64,000 bases of DNA from an uncultured Clostridia bacterium (GTDB taxonomy: Bacteria; Bacillota; Clostridia; TANB77; CAG-465). Shown here piece by piece: positions 31,115-40,074 of the stretch. The DNA lies in contig CAKPJL010000003.1 in NCBI GenBank assembly GCA_934162655.1, positions 25,314 through 89,313 of the forward strand, in the 5' to 3' direction. The position numbers and the translations under genes were made by a program. A model generated the notes under the pieces. The model saw only the letters and a program-made list of their open reading frames with translations, was not told the DNA's origin and ran no database searches. The stretch's first letter is position 1, and each line of letters opens with the position of its first letter.

Positions 31115-33007
31115 TCACCCCCAAGCTGTATCAACAAAGTTATCAAATGCTCTCATGTCTTCTGGTGACATATTCTCACGCATTGCTTTAATATTTGCCT
31201 CAGATATTGGATGTGTGAATACATATTCACCATCACGCCATTCAATTATGTTATGATAAGTATAATTGTTATTTTGTGTCATATGTTTAAAGTATTCAAC
31301 AGAATTGTCCATAAATTTATCTAACTTTTGCTCTATTGTTTTTTGTTCTCTATAATCATTGTTATATTCAAATTTCTGTTCTATTGGAACACATTCAGTT
31401 ATTCTTTCAATGTAACGGGTACCATCAACACCTCTTTTTAGATGTATATCGAAGTTTATAACTTGTACAACCTGTACTTCTGCAACATTTTCAGAATTAA
31501 ACATTCCAATTTTTAATAGTGAGTTTCTAAGTGCAGTTATAAGGTTAGGGAAAGTTTTAGCATGGTGTGTAAAAAGTGTGAATTTAGACGCAACCTGTGC
31601 CATCTGAATCATCCAAGCAGCAACCGGATCAGTTGCAACCTCTCCTAGGATATTTACACCACCATCTGTCTTTTTTTGTACATCTAGACCCATTTGTCCA
31701 GTTATTGTTTCAGTTTCACGAAGTGATAGTATATTGTGATTTGGATATATTTTTCTTAAATGTAATTCAAATGCTGTTTCTTGCACACGAATTGTAATTG
31801 TTGGATATAAGTATTTCATTATAGCCATAAGAAGTGTTGTCTTACCACATCCCTGTTCACCAGTAATTGCTGTAACACGAGCACCAGTTATTAAATATTT
31901 TAATAATTCTATTACTTTTTCTTTTCCTTTATGTACTAATAATTGTTCGGCAGATATTAATGTTGGTGGAGCAAACTTTCTTACAAAGAATGCCCAAGAT
32001 TCTGCAAAGTTTGGTCTTAATACAACTACACGCGAACCATCTTTCATCTCATTGATTTTAAAACCAACAGACTCAGAAAGTTGTCCTGGATTATTATATT
32101 TATAAATATTTTGACAGACTCTTTTAAGCTCTGCTTCGCTACCAAATGATAAGAAAGATAAGTATGTAGCTTTACCCTTGTAAAATATCCATACAGAGTC
32201 GTATGACATAGGCATCTTTTTACCATTCATCTGTTCTAAATAATCTTCCATTCCTGTTACTTGATCCAAGAATGAAGGAGGAATACCAGATACACCACCA
32301 GATACTCCATCAATATTCATATCACGAATATCATCTACAACACTATAACCTTTATACCCTTGATATACACGTTGAACAATAATTTCTAGTTTATCATCAA
32401 ATGTTAACATATCAGGTGATATTTCTTTATCAAATATATCATTAATTTCCTCTGCTGTTATTACATAAGAAGAAACCTCCGGATCAAATTCATATTTTGG
32501 AACATCAAGATTATATTTAGTTATAAGTTGTGTAAGTGCTTCAGCCTTATATTCTTTTTTGTAAAAATGAAGTAATATTTCAAACTTATCTTGTGGGGTT
32601 AGTGCCTCTGTATCATCAAAAGGTATTGCATAATTTGCATTAATCCCATTTACTCCATAATTATTTTTAAGTAAGTCAAACATCAAAGTTTTAACATACT
32701 TTTTATCGCTCTTATCTGCATAACCAGCACCTTTTAATGCTTTTTTTAATGCATATTTTACATTTCTTCTTCTTTCAAATTCTTCTTCTGAAAGTGCTAA
32801 ATCGTACAAATTCATACGAGTAATTTCATCAAATTGTTTCTTTATAAATTCTTGCATTTTTTGTATGCTATACTTATCTCTTTCACGAGCCACAATCACA
32901 TTATCTGTTTCTTTTACTGTTGAGCCTTTAATTCTATAAAAGAAGTATCCAACAACAAAAGCAAGTAAAACAACAATAAGCACAATGTTAAGAACAAATG
33001 CAACCAT
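31115..33007 (-). CDS. CpaF/TadA-type secretion ATPase with an N-terminal membrane anchor
   Basis: This 630-residue protein has a membrane helix at residues 5-24, a helical N-domain, and a GspE/CpaF-type ATPase domain (about 250-560). Walker A is TGEQGCGKTT (382-391), the Walker B region is VNILGEVATDP (451-461), and the His-box is FTLFTHHAKT (477-485). CpaF proteins are normally soluble, so the anchor is odd. It lies 9 bases before the fused platform gene. It should power pilus assembly. It could also serve retraction, as some Tad ATPases do, but the sequence does not tell which. Confidence 0.88.
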   Translation of the reverse strand: MVAFVLNIVLIVVLLAFVVGYFFYRIKGSTVKETDNVIVARERDKYSIQKMQEFIKKQFDEITRMNLYDLALSEEEFERRRNVKYALKKALKGAGYADKSDKKYVKTLMFDLLKNNYGVNGINANYAIPFDDTEALTPQDKFEILLHFYKKEYKAEALTQLITKYNLDVPKYEFDPEVSSYVITAEEINDIFDKEISPDMLTFDDKLEIIVQRVYQGYKGYSVVDDIRDMNIDGVSGGVSGIPPSFLDQVTGMEDYLEQMNGKKMPMSYDSVWIFYKGKATYLSFLSFGSEAELKRVCQNIYKYNNPGQLSESVGFKINEMKDGSRVVVLRPNFAESWAFFVRKFAPPTLISAEQLLVHKGKEKVIELLKYLITGARVTAITGEQGCGKTTLLMAIMKYLYPTITIRVQETAFELHLRKIYPNHNILSLRETETITGQMGLDVQKKTDGGVNILGEVATDPVAAWMIQMAQVASKFTLFTHHAKTFPNLITALRNSLLKIGMFNSENVAEVQVVQVINFDIHLKRGVDGTRYIERITECVPIEQKFEYNNDYREQKTIEQKLDKFMDNSVEYFKHMTQNNNYTYHNIIEWRDGEYVFTHPISEANIKAMRENMSPEDMRAFDNFVDTAWG

Positions 33008-33033
33008 TTTTTCACCCTCTTTTTTTTAAAATT

Positions 33034-33846
33034 CTAACTTTCTTTAATCTTAGTAATATCTAGTATCCTTTGCACAATTTCACTTGTAGCAACTATAAGT
33101 TTTCCATTGTAATCATTTTTATCAGCATTTAAGTTCTTATAGAAGAAGTCTATAATATCTCCGTCATTGCATGCATCTGAAAAAATTGCATTATGTGGAA
33201 TAGTATATATTGGCTCTTTTATCTTAAATCTTGATGCAATATTAAATGCAGTGTATTTAGATTTATCATCATAGTCTCCAAGTACATAAATTTTTTGTTT
33301 ATCTTTTAGTGTTTCATCACTGTCTATTTTCTTAAAGAAATCTGTTAGTTTTACTATATCTTGATTTAAAACACAAACTACAACATCTGAGTCGGCTAAA
33401 ACATTATCAATGTCATCTTTTTTACCTTTTGGCAAATCGAGTAAAACCAAATCATATAACTCATCTGCTTTTCTAATTAAATATGTTAAACTCTGCATTA
33501 TTTGATTATACATTTCTATATCATTTGAATTAATTCCATAAAGTATATCAAGTCTATTTTTTAATACAGGTTTTGCATAGTTTTGTATAAAATCAGGTGT
33601 TAACTTATTTGAAGTTATAAGTCTTGAAAGTGCTGATATTCCTATATTAGAGCTTTCAAAAGTTCCACTTGTAACAAGTTCATCATAAGGTGTATATGCA
33701 GATTCCACTTTTCTTGAATTAAAGTTTGTTTGAAGTAAAATGCTTGTTACTTTATGTGTTATTCCCATAAGAGTGGATACGGCTAAAATGGCGTGTGTAT
33801 TTCCTGCCATTGCTTTATCCATACTCCAAAATGTTACTTTTGCCAT
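33034..33846 (-). CDS. ParA/MinD-fold protein with degenerate P-loop (TadZ/CpaE-like)
   Basis: This 270-residue protein has the ParA-type strand order. It starts AKVTFWSMDKAMAGNTHAIL, where the P-loop has become MDKAMAGNTH, and the switch region is YDLVLLDLPKGKKDD (about 138-152). ATP binding may remain through AGNTH, but the signature KGGxGKT is gone. It is the partner of the gene at 33848-34561, which it follows with a gap of one base. Together the two look like a split or duplicated TadZ. They probably place or regulate the pilus machine at the membrane. Confidence 0.72.
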   Translation of the reverse strand: MAKVTFWSMDKAMAGNTHAILAVSTLMGITHKVTSILLQTNFNSRKVESAYTPYDELVTSGTFESSNIGISALSRLITSNKLTPDFIQNYAKPVLKNRLDILYGINSNDIEMYNQIMQSLTYLIRKADELYDLVLLDLPKGKKDDIDNVLADSDVVVCVLNQDIVKLTDFFKKIDSDETLKDKQKIYVLGDYDDKSKYTAFNIASRFKIKEPIYTIPHNAIFSDACNDGDIIDFFYKNLNADKNDYNGKLIVATSEIVQRILDITKIKES

Positions 33847-33847
33847 C

Positions 33848-34561
33848 TTAGTCCCTCCTTCTTTTTATTTCGTTTATTACTTGTTTTGCCTTTACATCTT
33901 CTAATATTTCTGCAACCATATCAGCAATTGCTGATATAAAGTACTTAGTATGTTTTTTTACATCTATTATTCCGCTTAATTGAGAATCCATATTTACCAT
34001 TTTATCTTGATCATCATTTGGAATTTCATATTCATTTTCATTCCATTCAATTCCATATGCTGTAAGGCTATCAACAAAGTATTTTTCAGATGCACGTGAC
34101 ATATAATTTTTATAAATGACTCTTGTCATTTTTATTTTTTCTTCACTTGCATTATTAAATATTTTAAATCCATTTGCAATCTCTTTATTTTTTTGAACTG
34201 ATAACACTGTTGATTCTATAAAGAAATATAGTTTATCAAATCCTCTGGCCCTAAAGAATTCGTATGCTTTTGGACTGTCGATATCAATTATTGCAAAATC
34301 ATATAGTCCCATATTAATTCCACGTTCATTCATATAATTATCTATTTCATGGATACTTCCAAATCCTACTGCAAAGTCTATGCCGTTATATTGTGTAACA
34401 TATGACTTTTCAATGCTCATTGATGGTATTACATATTTTAACTTTCTATCAAGCGTTGCATCTATTACTAAAACGGATTTACCCATTATATTTAATGTCT
34501 TTGCTAAATTTATTGCAAAATCATATTTTTCGGTATATCCCATTAACCCTATTACTTTCAT
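33848..34561 (-). CDS. ParA/MinD-fold protein without a functional P-loop
   Basis: This 237-residue protein opens MKVIGLMGYTEKYDFAINLAKTLNIMGKSVLVIDA. The fold and the LVIDA strand of the MinD/ParA family are clear, but the P-loop is replaced by GYTEKYDF with no Lys-Thr/Ser pair. The second conserved strand is YDFAIIDID (about 107-115). It is likely a non-hydrolysing partner of the neighbouring protein at 33034-33846. Both sit between the CpaB-like and CpaF-like genes, where tadZ/cpaE is found in classical tad loci. Confidence 0.7.
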   Translation of the reverse strand: MKVIGLMGYTEKYDFAINLAKTLNIMGKSVLVIDATLDRKLKYVIPSMSIEKSYVTQYNGIDFAVGFGSIHEIDNYMNERGINMGLYDFAIIDIDSPKAYEFFRARGFDKLYFFIESTVLSVQKNKEIANGFKIFNNASEEKIKMTRVIYKNYMSRASEKYFVDSLTAYGIEWNENEYEIPNDDQDKMVNMDSQLSGIIDVKKHTKYFISAIADMVAEILEDVKAKQVINEIKRRRD

Positions 34562-34593
34562 TTTTTCCTCCTAATAACTTAAATACTATTTTG

Positions 34594-35691
34594 TTACTCA
34601 CCTAGTAAGCTATTTCTTTCTTCCTTTTGTGTTTGTATTGAATTTGTAACACCTTCGATTACATTTTCATATGCATCGCCTTGTGTTGATTTATATGAAG
34701 AAATTCCACTTTCAATATTTCTTCTAACTTCTGAGCTTAATTTATTTTTAGCATCTTGTAGCACATTTGCATTTGATTTCATCATTGTTATAATTTGTTC
34801 ATTTGGTTGGTAATTTTCAGTTGTTCTAGATAATGTAGCAGCATAATTCTTATATTTTACTATTAAATCAAATATAGAGTTAACTGTTGCATTATTTGCA
34901 GTAATAGTTGTTGATGCAGTTGTATCTGATGTAGTAGTTTGTTCACCACCAACAGTAGTTTCAGTTGGTGTTGTTGTATTTGCACTTTCTAAATTAAACG
35001 CTTTTGCAATAGCATCAAGCATATATCCTCTTAAAGTATCATTTGTTTCATCAGCTATTTTAACTTGTGCTTCTGGATCTGTGTATTTAGTAGCATAAAG
35101 TTTAGTACCATCATTTAGGTATGAATCAACGATAGCACCATTTAGAATCAATCTTTCATCTTCTGTTAAAGTAAGCCAAAAAGTAGAGCCAGATATTGTT
35201 CCAATTTGTTTTTGTGCAAGCACTATGTAATCTGTACCATTAGGATACATGATACGCACATCAACATAGTCACCTGTTACTAAATCACTTGGCATTAAAA
35301 CAGTATTTATTTCTTGTGACCTTACATCAGCTGAAACTATTTCACTAGTTACCATTGATTTAGTTATAGGAATAGTTGCTGGTATATTGAATTTAGCAAC
35401 ATTTCCAACAATCTCGCTTGTAGAAAGTGCACCAGTAGGTACAGTTCTTTTATGAATATTGACTGTTGTAACCATATCAGAAGTTATTACTTCTCCTTGT
35501 ATAACATCTCTATTTAAAACAGCTACATCTTGAGTATATAGCCTATTATATTTTTTATTTGTTCCAGCTTCATAGCTCTTTATTGTTGAAAGTGACCACC
35601 ATAGAGTAACACCTACTGCTACAAGGCCCACTCCAAAACCAATTCCCATACCTGTGAATAATTTTTTCTTGATTTGATTCATTCCTATCAT
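34594..35691 (-). CDS. CpaB-like SAF-domain pilus assembly protein
   Basis: This 365-residue protein has one membrane helix (about 12-33) and then a SAF domain with the CpaB/RcpC pattern: VLNRDVIQGEVITSDMVTTVNI (about 54-75), IPATIPITKSMV (about 98-109) and GDYVDVRIMYPNG (about 132-144). A Thr-rich linker (about 235-275) and a helical end follow. In Gram-negative Tad systems CpaB works with the secretin. In this Gram-positive it probably joins the pilus base to the wall. ATG 35691 has GGAGG 7 bases upstream. It is the first gene of the pilus operon, behind promoter 35741-35769. Confidence 0.82.
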   Translation of the reverse strand: MIGMNQIKKKLFTGMGIGFGVGLVAVGVTLWWSLSTIKSYEAGTNKKYNRLYTQDVAVLNRDVIQGEVITSDMVTTVNIHKRTVPTGALSTSEIVGNVAKFNIPATIPITKSMVTSEIVSADVRSQEINTVLMPSDLVTGDYVDVRIMYPNGTDYIVLAQKQIGTISGSTFWLTLTEDERLILNGAIVDSYLNDGTKLYATKYTDPEAQVKIADETNDTLRGYMLDAIAKAFNLESANTTTPTETTVGGEQTTTSDTTASTTITANNATVNSIFDLIVKYKNYAATLSRTTENYQPNEQIITMMKSNANVLQDAKNKLSSEVRRNIESGISSYKSTQGDAYENVIEGVTNSIQTQKEERNSLLGE

Positions 35692-35740
35692 AATTTAACC
35701 TCCATGAGCATTAAGTAATTAATGCCTTTTAACTTCAAAA

Positions 35741-35769
35741 AGTATATATTATTTTTAATCTTTTTTCAA
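35741..35769 (-). promoter_or_regulatory. Promoter of the pilus operon
   Basis: On the minus strand TTGAAA (35769-35764), 17 bases, TATACT (35746-35741), about 50 bases before the CpaB-like gene. A small hairpin (arms 35708-35714 and 35719-35725) lies in the leader just before the GGAGG site and may affect message stability or initiation. Confidence 0.75.
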
Positions 35770-35816
35770 TATTATTTATTTTAGTTTTTTTGTACATATT
35801 CAAATGTTATAAATAA

Positions 35817-35854
35817 GAAATACCATTGTAACATTTTTGTAACAATGGTATTTC
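35817..35854 (-). terminator. Terminator of corA
   Basis: GAAATACCATTGT (35817-35829) pairs perfectly with ACAATGGTATTTC (35842-35854), 21 bases beyond the corA stop codon. It separates corA from the pilus operon. Confidence 0.75.
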
Positions 35855-35875
35855 GATTCCAAATATTTATATATT

Positions 35876-36820
35876 TTATAACAAATTTCTTTTTCTTAGA
35901 ATCAACGCACATATAAGTGTAGCCAAGCACGAAACAATAATAACACCGTAAAATCCTAAAAGATTTGTTGGAAAAGGAAAATCTACATTCATTCCTAGAA
36001 AACTTGCTATCATAGTAGGAATTGCAATTATTATAGTTACAGATGTTAAAATTTTCATAACATTATTTAAATTATTAGATACCATTGTACCAAATATTTC
36101 TATTATTCCATTAAGTATCTCACTATATGTTCCAATCATTTCCATTGCCTGTCTATTTTCGATAATAGTATCTTCTAGTATTTCTTCATCCTCTTCATAT
36201 AGCTTAATTGCTTTTCCTCTATTAAGCCTTTCAAGTACCACTTGATTTGCTTTTGCAGAAGCATTAAAATATATCATAGTTTTTTGGAAATTTAGTAGTT
36301 TTAATAACTCTATATTGCTCATTGTCCTTTGCATTTTAGTTTCAAAAGTTTCCAAATCTTTATTTATGTATGTCAAATATTTAATATAATCTTGTGCTAT
36401 TTTAAATAAAATTTGAAAGACCATTTTTGACTTCTTATGTGTTTCTATATCATTTATCATATTAGGTTTTAATAATTCTTCTACCGCCCCTATTTTATAC
36501 TGAGATATTGTAACAAATATGTCATCTCTTACAAGTATCATACCTATTGGCATTGTAGTATAAATCTTAGATTTTTTATTCATTTCACATACTGGAGAAT
36601 CTACTACAATTAATACATTTTCATCTGATGTATCAATATGTGCTTTTTCTGCTATATCTAGTGGATATCTAAGTAATTGTTCATCAATTCCTATCATTTC
36701 TGATACCCACTTTATTTCTTTTTCAGTTGGATGGGTAATATTAACCCAGCATCCTTTTTGGGGCTTACCTATTTTTTCAACCTTTTTATTATTTATTTGA
36801 GTTGCATAAATATCTACCAT
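35876..36820 (-). CDS. corA: CorA-type divalent cation transporter
   Basis: This 314-residue protein has an N-terminal cytoplasmic domain (about 1-250) with long helices and two C-terminal membrane helices (about 255-278 and 288-308). The signature GMN is present in SFLGMNVDFPFP (about 272-283). This class moves Mg2+, and sometimes Co2+ or Ni2+, as a pentameric channel. The C-terminus is short and basic (RKRNLL). It is flanked by terminators on both sides, so it is a single-gene transcript. It has no evident link with the pilus operon downstream. Confidence 0.93.
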   Translation of the reverse strand: MVDIYATQINNKKVEKIGKPQKGCWVNITHPTEKEIKWVSEMIGIDEQLLRYPLDIAEKAHIDTSDENVLIVVDSPVCEMNKKSKIYTTMPIGMILVRDDIFVTISQYKIGAVEELLKPNMINDIETHKKSKMVFQILFKIAQDYIKYLTYINKDLETFETKMQRTMSNIELLKLLNFQKTMIYFNASAKANQVVLERLNRGKAIKLYEEDEEILEDTIIENRQAMEMIGTYSEILNGIIEIFGTMVSNNLNNVMKILTSVTIIIAIPTMIASFLGMNVDFPFPTNLLGFYGVIIVSCLATLICALILRKRNLL

Positions 36821-36834
36821 AAATTCCTCCTACA

Positions 36835-36870
36835 TTTAAAAAATGATATGACATTTACTGCATATCATTT
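36835..36870 (-). terminator. Terminator of the SipW-type cassette
   Basis: AAATGATATG (36841-36850) pairs perfectly with CATATCATTT (36861-36870). On the minus strand TTTTTTAAATG-type sequence follows. The DUF5305 stop codon lies in the stem. Confidence 0.8.
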
Positions 36871-37953
36871 CTTATTATTTTTCTTATTCTTTTTTTCTTC
36901 ATCTTTTAAAATATACCTATATAAAGTATCGTTATGTATTAAAGTAAACCAACCCTCAGATTTTTTTGGTATTTCATGAAATAAAATTGGTGCTCTAAGT
37001 TCTGCTTCCAAATCAAGCATTGCATCAAAGTTTTTTACATCTATTACCGTGGTTATCTTTGTATTTACAGGTTTTACAATTTCTACAACAACATCTCCGT
37101 ATTTTTTTAATATTTTAGACACTGTTGTTCTGTATTCATCTTTTTTTTCAAAATTAAATATTTTATTAAAATACATAAAAAATATGATAATATCTAGTAA
37201 TAAAGCACTAATACCTAAAACTATAAAAGTATAATTTACTGTTACATAAGTATCTTTTAAAATAGTATCAGAAGATACCTTATCATACTTTTCTTCTATT
37301 TCAAATGCTCGTTCATTTAATGGAATTATTATTGATACCTCTGATTCATCAACTATTTTTTCATCTCCGTCTATATTGCATAATGTTTGAACATGAAGCT
37401 TAACATTTAGCTTAGCACTAATAGAGAGTTTTAATTTTTTCTTGAATTCTTCAACTTCATTATTATAATAGTTGTAATCAATCACTACACTAGGGTTAAT
37501 ATTTATGTTTGAAACATTTTGTTCATCTACTTTTGTTTCTTTAACAAGTGTATATTCTTTACTCCATATATTGTTTTTATTTTGGCTAGATGATGTTTGG
37601 TAGGTACCATCAATATTTGCTATAATACTATACTTATAACTATAATTAGCTTTTTTTGAAGAACTAAGGCTGTATTTAAAATTCACCTCTATATCTTTTG
37701 TAAGTTCAGAAATATATGTGTTTCCTTTATCCAAAACTTTTTTGTCTATAAAATTATTGTCATATAAATTAACCTTATACTCTACATTTCTTGTGATATT
37801 ATATGAATACAATATTGAATCATTAATATTTCTATTTTTAGCTAAAATACCTATCATAAAAAACATTATAGAGAGTATCACTAAAAAGGCAGTAACTGTT
37901 ACAAAAATTATTTTTTCTTTTCTTTTATTTTCCCCTTTAACTTGTTTTTCCAT
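36865..37953 (-). CDS. DUF5305 family membrane protein
   Basis: This 362-residue protein has an N-terminal helix (about 15-37), an extracellular strand-rich region with the family features (FKYSLSSSKKANYSYKYSI, about 90-108), a second helix (about 240-262) and a cytoplasmic C-terminal domain (about 265-350) ending in a lysine-rich tail. DUF5305 proteins are often found beside signal peptidase I genes in Clostridia and archaea, as here, where it begins 15 bases after the S26 peptidase stop. It probably assists export or assembly of the SipW-type substrate encoded upstream. No enzymatic motif is visible. Confidence 0.75.
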   Translation of the reverse strand: MEKQVKGENKRKEKIIFVTVTAFLVILSIMFFMIGILAKNRNINDSILYSYNITRNVEYKVNLYDNNFIDKKVLDKGNTYISELTKDIEVNFKYSLSSSKKANYSYKYSIIANIDGTYQTSSSQNKNNIWSKEYTLVKETKVDEQNVSNININPSVVIDYNYYNNEVEEFKKKLKLSISAKLNVKLHVQTLCNIDGDEKIVDESEVSIIIPLNERAFEIEEKYDKVSSDTILKDTYVTVNYTFIVLGISALLLDIIIFFMYFNKIFNFEKKDEYRTTVSKILKKYGDVVVEIVKPVNTKITTVIDVKNFDAMLDLEAELRAPILFHEIPKKSEGWFTLIHNDTLYRYILKDEEKKNKKNNKK

Positions 37954-37968
37954 ATAATATCACCTCAC

Positions 37969-39174
37969 TTAATTAATAACATTAGATTCATTTGCTATAT
38001 TACTTTTATTTATAAACTCGCTAAACCATACAGATGGATATCCCACTCCTGGTATACTTAGTCTTACAATTCCTCTTATTTGATTTTTGTGTACTTCTTT
38101 TTTATCATTAGAACTGTTATTATCTCCCTTTGTTATATATACCGTTTCATTTTCATAATCTACACTCACAATTCTATGCAATATAGATTTTTTATCCAAG
38201 GTATACTCTATTATATCTCCTACCTTTAATTTTTCTATATTGTTTTCATCTATTTTTTCAACTATTACTACATACCCTCTACAAAATGTTGGAACCATGC
38301 TATTAGACATAACTGCGACAGGCTTGTATTTAAAAACACCAATAATAAAAAGTATAAAAATACCGGAAAATACTAGTAAAGGTAATTGTTTTATCGGGCT
38401 TTCGACTCTTGAGAGTCTTTTACTTACATCTGATGTTTTAGACATAGTCTCATAATTTATAGTAAGCATAAGCAAAGCATAAAATACTATATTAATAACT
38501 CCTTCAAAAAACCACCCTGTATCGGGAGTAATTGGAGATATTAGTGATACAAACAATATAATACATCTGTTAATAATACTTCCAAAACAACCAAGATAGT
38601 AAGAAATATATGTGTATGCTATATTTTTTACTATGAGTGGAAGTAAAGTAGAGCAAATGTATTTAAATGCTTCTTTCCCACTTACAAATGATCTAAAAAG
38701 GGTTGCAAAATTTATATCTATTAATATAAATACAAGTGTTACTAATATTAATTTAAAGTATTTTTTATTTGTATTACTAATAAGTGTGTTTCTAACATAC
38801 TCCTGAACACATGCCACCATAGCAATTGCCCAAATATTTTTAGATATACTAAAAAAATCAAATAGGTAAGGAGACTTTTTATACCCTAAAAAAATTCCAA
38901 GTATATAGTAAGTTATGACATATAAAAGTGTTGCAATAAACACAGTTTTTAGTAATTCTTTTTTTCGATTTAATTTTGCCCTTGAATCAAGGTCAAAAAG
39001 AATCGTTATTAAAAGTAAGCAAATCCATATAACTGGCTTAATTATATAGGTGTATGTTTCATTTTTGTTTAAAATAAGAAATGTCGGCGATATTATTGCT
39101 GAAAAAATTATAAGAAAATACATAAATATAATTTCAATTCTTGTATTTTTTAAATTAAACATTTTTTCCTCCAT
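37969..39174 (-). CDS. SipW-type (S26B) signal peptidase I with a large membrane domain
   Basis: This 401-residue protein has about eight helices in the first 270 residues (the rest of the family is usually much shorter), a further helix (about 270-287), then an S26B catalytic domain. The nucleophile Ser is in AVMSNSMVPTF (about 291-301). The His that replaces the usual bacterial Lys is in KSILHRIVSVDY (about 331-342), and TKGDNN is also conserved. This Ser-His arrangement is that of SipW and the ER peptidases. It probably cleaves the 170-residue substrate encoded upstream. The extra membrane domain resembles that of some archaeal and clostridial relatives. Confidence 0.85.
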   Translation of the reverse strand: MEEKMFNLKNTRIEIIFMYFLIIFSAIISPTFLILNKNETYTYIIKPVIWICLLLITILFDLDSRAKLNRKKELLKTVFIATLLYVITYYILGIFLGYKKSPYLFDFFSISKNIWAIAMVACVQEYVRNTLISNTNKKYFKLILVTLVFILIDINFATLFRSFVSGKEAFKYICSTLLPLIVKNIAYTYISYYLGCFGSIINRCIILFVSLISPITPDTGWFFEGVINIVFYALLMLTINYETMSKTSDVSKRLSRVESPIKQLPLLVFSGIFILFIIGVFKYKPVAVMSNSMVPTFCRGYVVIVEKIDENNIEKLKVGDIIEYTLDKKSILHRIVSVDYENETVYITKGDNNSSNDKKEVHKNQIRGIVRLSIPGVGYPSVWFSEFINKSNIANESNVIN

Positions 39175-39189
39175 GAAGTTACATTACTT

Positions 39190-39233
39190 GATATTTCTAC
39201 TAATGTATTTTTTCACACATCACTAGAAATACC
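39190..39233. repeat. Intergenic inverted repeat between the SipW-type substrate gene and its signal peptidase gene
   Basis: Arms 39190-39206 and 39217-39233 pair over 17 positions with one mismatch and G-T pairs, around a 10-base loop. No T-run follows on the minus strand, so it is not a typical terminator. It may protect the upstream message or lower expression of the peptidase gene. Confidence 0.6.
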
Positions 39234-39355
39234 AATAGTTTATATCTATTAGCATTAAACAAAAATAAGGAAGACCAAACATAAAAATTTAAAGTCTATT
39301 ATCTAATAATTTCAGATGTTGACTTCTTTATTTATAATGGTCCCCTCCTAATATA

Positions 39356-39868
39356 TTATTTTGCTTGAACATAGTCAAGTGTTATTGTAGCTGTTTTTGT
39401 TGCACCATTTGTAACATCTACTGCATCTTTATCCCATGTTACTGTTATTTTTGCAGTTTGACTATTTGCCTCATTAGCTTTTAACATAGAGCCTTCATCT
39501 ATACCTGTAACTGTGTAAGTTATATAAGATGGTGCTTCAGCATTTATACTTGCTAAGTTACTAAATCCATCAAAAGCTGCATCTATTGTTCCAAAATTCT
39601 TAGTTGTAACAATAAAAGTTGCACTAGCTCCTGGATAAGCTAAATCAACATCAAAACTTGCAGTTGTATTGCCAGTTTTTTCTGCTGAATTTACAGTAGC
39701 TCCAACAAGTGTACTAGCTGTTATGGAGTCTATTTGAACATCCCACTGAGCATTTACGGTACCAACACCTGTAACTGTCAATGCTTCACCAAGTGCGGCA
39801 TATCCAACTGCCATAGCAATTATTGCCACTAGTAAAACAATTATAAGTACGTTCTTTTTTTCTTTCAT
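39356..39868 (-). CDS. SipW-dependent-type secreted protein (TasA/camelysin-like)
   Basis: This 170-residue protein is read from ATG 39868 (MKEKKNVLIIVLLVAIIAMA), supported by GGGGGTG 6 bases upstream. It has a SipW-type signal (helix about 7-24, then VGYAALGEALTVTG) and a Thr/Ala-rich all-beta domain (about 35-170). It contains no Cys in the mature part. Proteins of this class, such as TasA and camelysin, form extracellular fibres or coats. The following genes encode a SipW-type peptidase and a DUF5305 protein, making a self-contained secretion cassette. Fibre formation is inferred from the class. Confidence 0.82.
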   Translation of the reverse strand: MKEKKNVLIIVLLVAIIAMAVGYAALGEALTVTGVGTVNAQWDVQIDSITASTLVGATVNSAEKTGNTTASFDVDLAYPGASATFIVTTKNFGTIDAAFDGFSNLASINAEAPSYITYTVTGIDEGSMLKANEANSQTAKITVTWDKDAVDVTNGATKTATITLDYVQAK

Positions 39869-39901
39869 ATATTCACCCCCAATACACCCCTTACATTTCA
39901 A

Positions 39902-39930
39902 AGTTTAACATATAATTTTTTTTAAATCAA
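39902..39930 (-). promoter_or_regulatory. Promoter of the SipW-type cassette
   Basis: On the minus strand TTGATT (39930-39925), 17 bases, TAAACT (39907-39902), about 35 bases before ATG 39868. Confidence 0.65.
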
Positions 39931-40030
39931 GATATTTTTTCCACATTGTTTACAATTTTAATGCTTTTATATTGATTTTTACAGTTTTACTAAGTTTTGT
40001 TACATTTTTATTAAATATTTTTAATATTCA

Positions 40031-40065
40031 CAATAAAAGCAGAGAGGTTTTTATCACCTCTCTGC
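40031..40065 (-). terminator. Terminator of the cation efflux gene
   Basis: GCAGAGAGGT (40039-40048) pairs perfectly with ACCTCTCTGC (40056-40065), followed on the minus strand by TTTTATTG. Confidence 0.92.
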
Positions 40066-40074
40066 TATATTAAA

